A model generated the notes under the pieces. It saw nothing but the letters and a program-made list of their open reading frames with translations, was not told the DNA's origin and did no database searches. Source: Amycolatopsis balhimycina FH 1894 (GTDB taxonomy: Bacteria > Actinomycetota > Actinomycetes > Mycobacteriales > Pseudonocardiaceae). From it: a DNA stretch of 64,000 bases. The translations under genes were made by a program, and so were the position numbers. Position 1 is the first letter of the stretch. Every line of letters begins with the position of its first letter. The DNA is taken from positions 4,164,868 through 4,228,867 of the forward strand of contig NZ_KB913037.1 in assembly GCF_000384295.1 (NCBI RefSeq). Direction: 5' to 3'. Shown here piece after piece: positions 62,929 to 64,000 of this stretch.

Positions 62929-64000
62929 TCCTGCCGTACCGCTCCAAGGACACCCGGCGCTCGTGGGCGTGGTCGACCATCGGCGCCGGGTAATCCGTTC
63001 CCGCAGCGGAACGCAGTTCCGGGACGTACTTGCGGACGTAGTCGCCGTCCGGGTCGAACTTCTTCCCCTGGGTGGCCGGGTTGAAGATCCGGAAGTACGG
63101 CGCCGCGTCGGTGCCACACCCGGCGACCCACTGCCAGTTCAGCTGGTTCGACGCGAGGTCGCCGTCCACGAGGTGCTTCATGAAGTGCCGGGCGCCCCAC
63201 TGCCACGGCAGGTGCAGGTCCTTCACCAGGAAGCTCGCGACGATCATCCGCACCCGGTTGTGCATCCAGCCTTCGGCCAGCAGCTGCCGCATCCCGGCGT
63301 CGACGATCGGAAAGCCGGTCCGGCCCGCGCACCACCGCTCGAACGCTTCGTGGTCGTCGTCGTACTCCATCCCGTCGAAACGGCGGTCGTAGTTCTCGCG
63401 TGCGGTTTCCGGCCGGTGCCACAGGACGTCGGCGTGGAACTCGCGCCAGCACAGCTCGCTCCGCAGCGACTTCGCTCCCGCACCGTCGCCGAGGTCCGCC
63501 AGCAGGGTCCGCGGGTGCACGCATCCCCAGCGCAGGTACGGCGAAAGCCGCGTGGTGCCGGAGAGATCCGGCCGGTCGCGGTCGGTGTCGTAGGTTTCGA
63601 CGCCGCCGTCGAGGAAGGCGTGCCACGCGTCCAGCGCGGCCCGCTCGCCCGGCTCGGGCAATTCGGCGTCGGCACGAGGCGGGCGCGGAATTTTCAGCGA
63701 GCGCGGTGGCTCCACCCAGTCCACAAGGGACGGTCCGGTATCGGCGGGAGCGCGCCACCCGTGTGCCGTCCAAGCGCGATAAAACGGCGTGAAAACGCGA
63801 TACGGGTCGCCGTCCGGCTTGGTGACGCGCCCGGGTGTCACGGCGTACGGTGAGCCCGTCTCGACCCAGTCGATATTGTTGTCCGCCAACGCCTTCGCCA
63901 CGGAGGCGTCCCGGCGGCGGCCGTACGGTCCACAGTCCGTGCTCACGTGCACCGCCGCCGCCCCCACCGAACGCGCCACCCGGACCACCTCGACCGCCGG
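62918..64000 (-). CDS. phrB: Deoxyribodipyrimidine photolyase, N-terminus outside window
   Basis: The frame is open to the right edge; about 360 residues are visible. The C-terminal FAD/antenna-binding half is complete: TRLSPYLRWGCVHPRTLL, LCWREFHADVLWH, WCAGRTGFPIVDAGMRQLLAEGWMHNRVRMIVASFLVKDLHLPWQWG and DGDLASNQLNWQWVAGCGTDAAPYFRIFNP, all class I CPD photolyase signatures. It repairs UV-made pyrimidine dimers using light. The first ~100 residues are beyond the window. Confidence 0.92.
   Translation of the reverse strand, partial: PAVEVVRVARSVGAAAVHVSTDCGPYGRRRDASVAKALADNNIDWVETGSPYAVTPGRVTKPDGDPYRVFTPFYRAWTAHGWRAPADTGPSLVDWVEPPRSLKIPRPPRADAELPEPGERAALDAWHAFLDGGVETYDTDRDRPDLSGTTRLSPYLRWGCVHPRTLLADLGDGAGAKSLRSELCWREFHADVLWHRPETARENYDRRFDGMEYDDDHEAFERWCAGRTGFPIVDAGMRQLLAEGWMHNRVRMIVASFLVKDLHLPWQWGARHFMKHLVDGDLASNQLNWQWVAGCGTDAAPYFRIFNPATQGKKFDPDGDYVRKYVPELRSAAGTDYPAPMVDHAHERRVSLERYGRITS

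Overview
The window is high-GC DNA from an actinomycete. A mycothiol-dependent formaldehyde dehydrogenase, an mIHF-type nucleoid protein, an F420-type luciferase-like oxidoreductase, ROK, TetR and ECF regulators, many GTG starts and ATGA/GTGA gene overlaps all point to Actinobacteria. The mixture of secreted polymer hydrolases and acyl-CoA genes fits an Amycolatopsis-like member of the Pseudonocardiales, but the species is inference. All calls come from reading the sequence and the translated products; no database search was run.

Layout. 1-2527: end of an aryl-CoA monooxygenase/reductase and a coupled acyl-CoA dehydrogenase. 2475-3167: DUF2306 membrane protein. 3334-18709: a carbohydrate locus. 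A minus-strand operon (Opp/Dpp-type ABC importer plus GH1 beta-glucosidase) lies beside two divergent ROK regulators, and three plus-strand secreted enzymes follow (GH16, GH30 and GH18, all with ricin-type beta-trefoil domains). Together they look like a system for dissolving fungal cell wall and importing the oligosaccharides. 19014-24098: GntR regulator, MFS carrier, DUF1445 protein and PxpABC 5-oxoprolinase. 24123-31673: small regulators and enzymes, including an HELLH metalloprotease-like protein of lower GC. 31678-36241: amidohydrolase diverging from an enoyl-CoA hydratase/acyl-CoA ligase/TetR operon. 36300-40243: acyl-CoA dehydrogenase, phosphopantetheinyl transferase, isochorismate synthase and mIHF. 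40688-45422: fatty-acyl-CoA ligase and a sugar ABC importer lacking its ATPase. 45480-53430: DUF4190 protein, metallophosphoesterase, thioesterase, C39-like protease, an ECF41-type sigma factor with its CMD partner, ferredoxin, mycothiol dehydrogenase and a GGCT-like protein. 53431-55321: an intact IS1182-type element. 55322-59131: FAD oxidase, TetR, GlpD. 59527-62450: HTH regulator, membrane protein and NatAB-type ABC exporter. 62443-64000: GNAT and a photolyase running off the window.

The most unusual feature is a set of dispersed palindromes, nearly all just after stop codons. There are four 51-bp copies with 24-bp arms, three copies of a tandem 23-29-bp palindrome pair with a conserved spacer, single palindromes of 38, 42 and 46 bp, and an ACTTTC-ACGT-GAAAGT type that occurs once after a gene and twice in frame inside an acyl-CoA ligase gene. 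A mirror array of eight 21-bp units (four forward, four reverse) lies upstream of the GH16 gene. The IS element has split a CTAG tetramer that formerly served as the stop codon of two convergent genes, so both genes remain intact.
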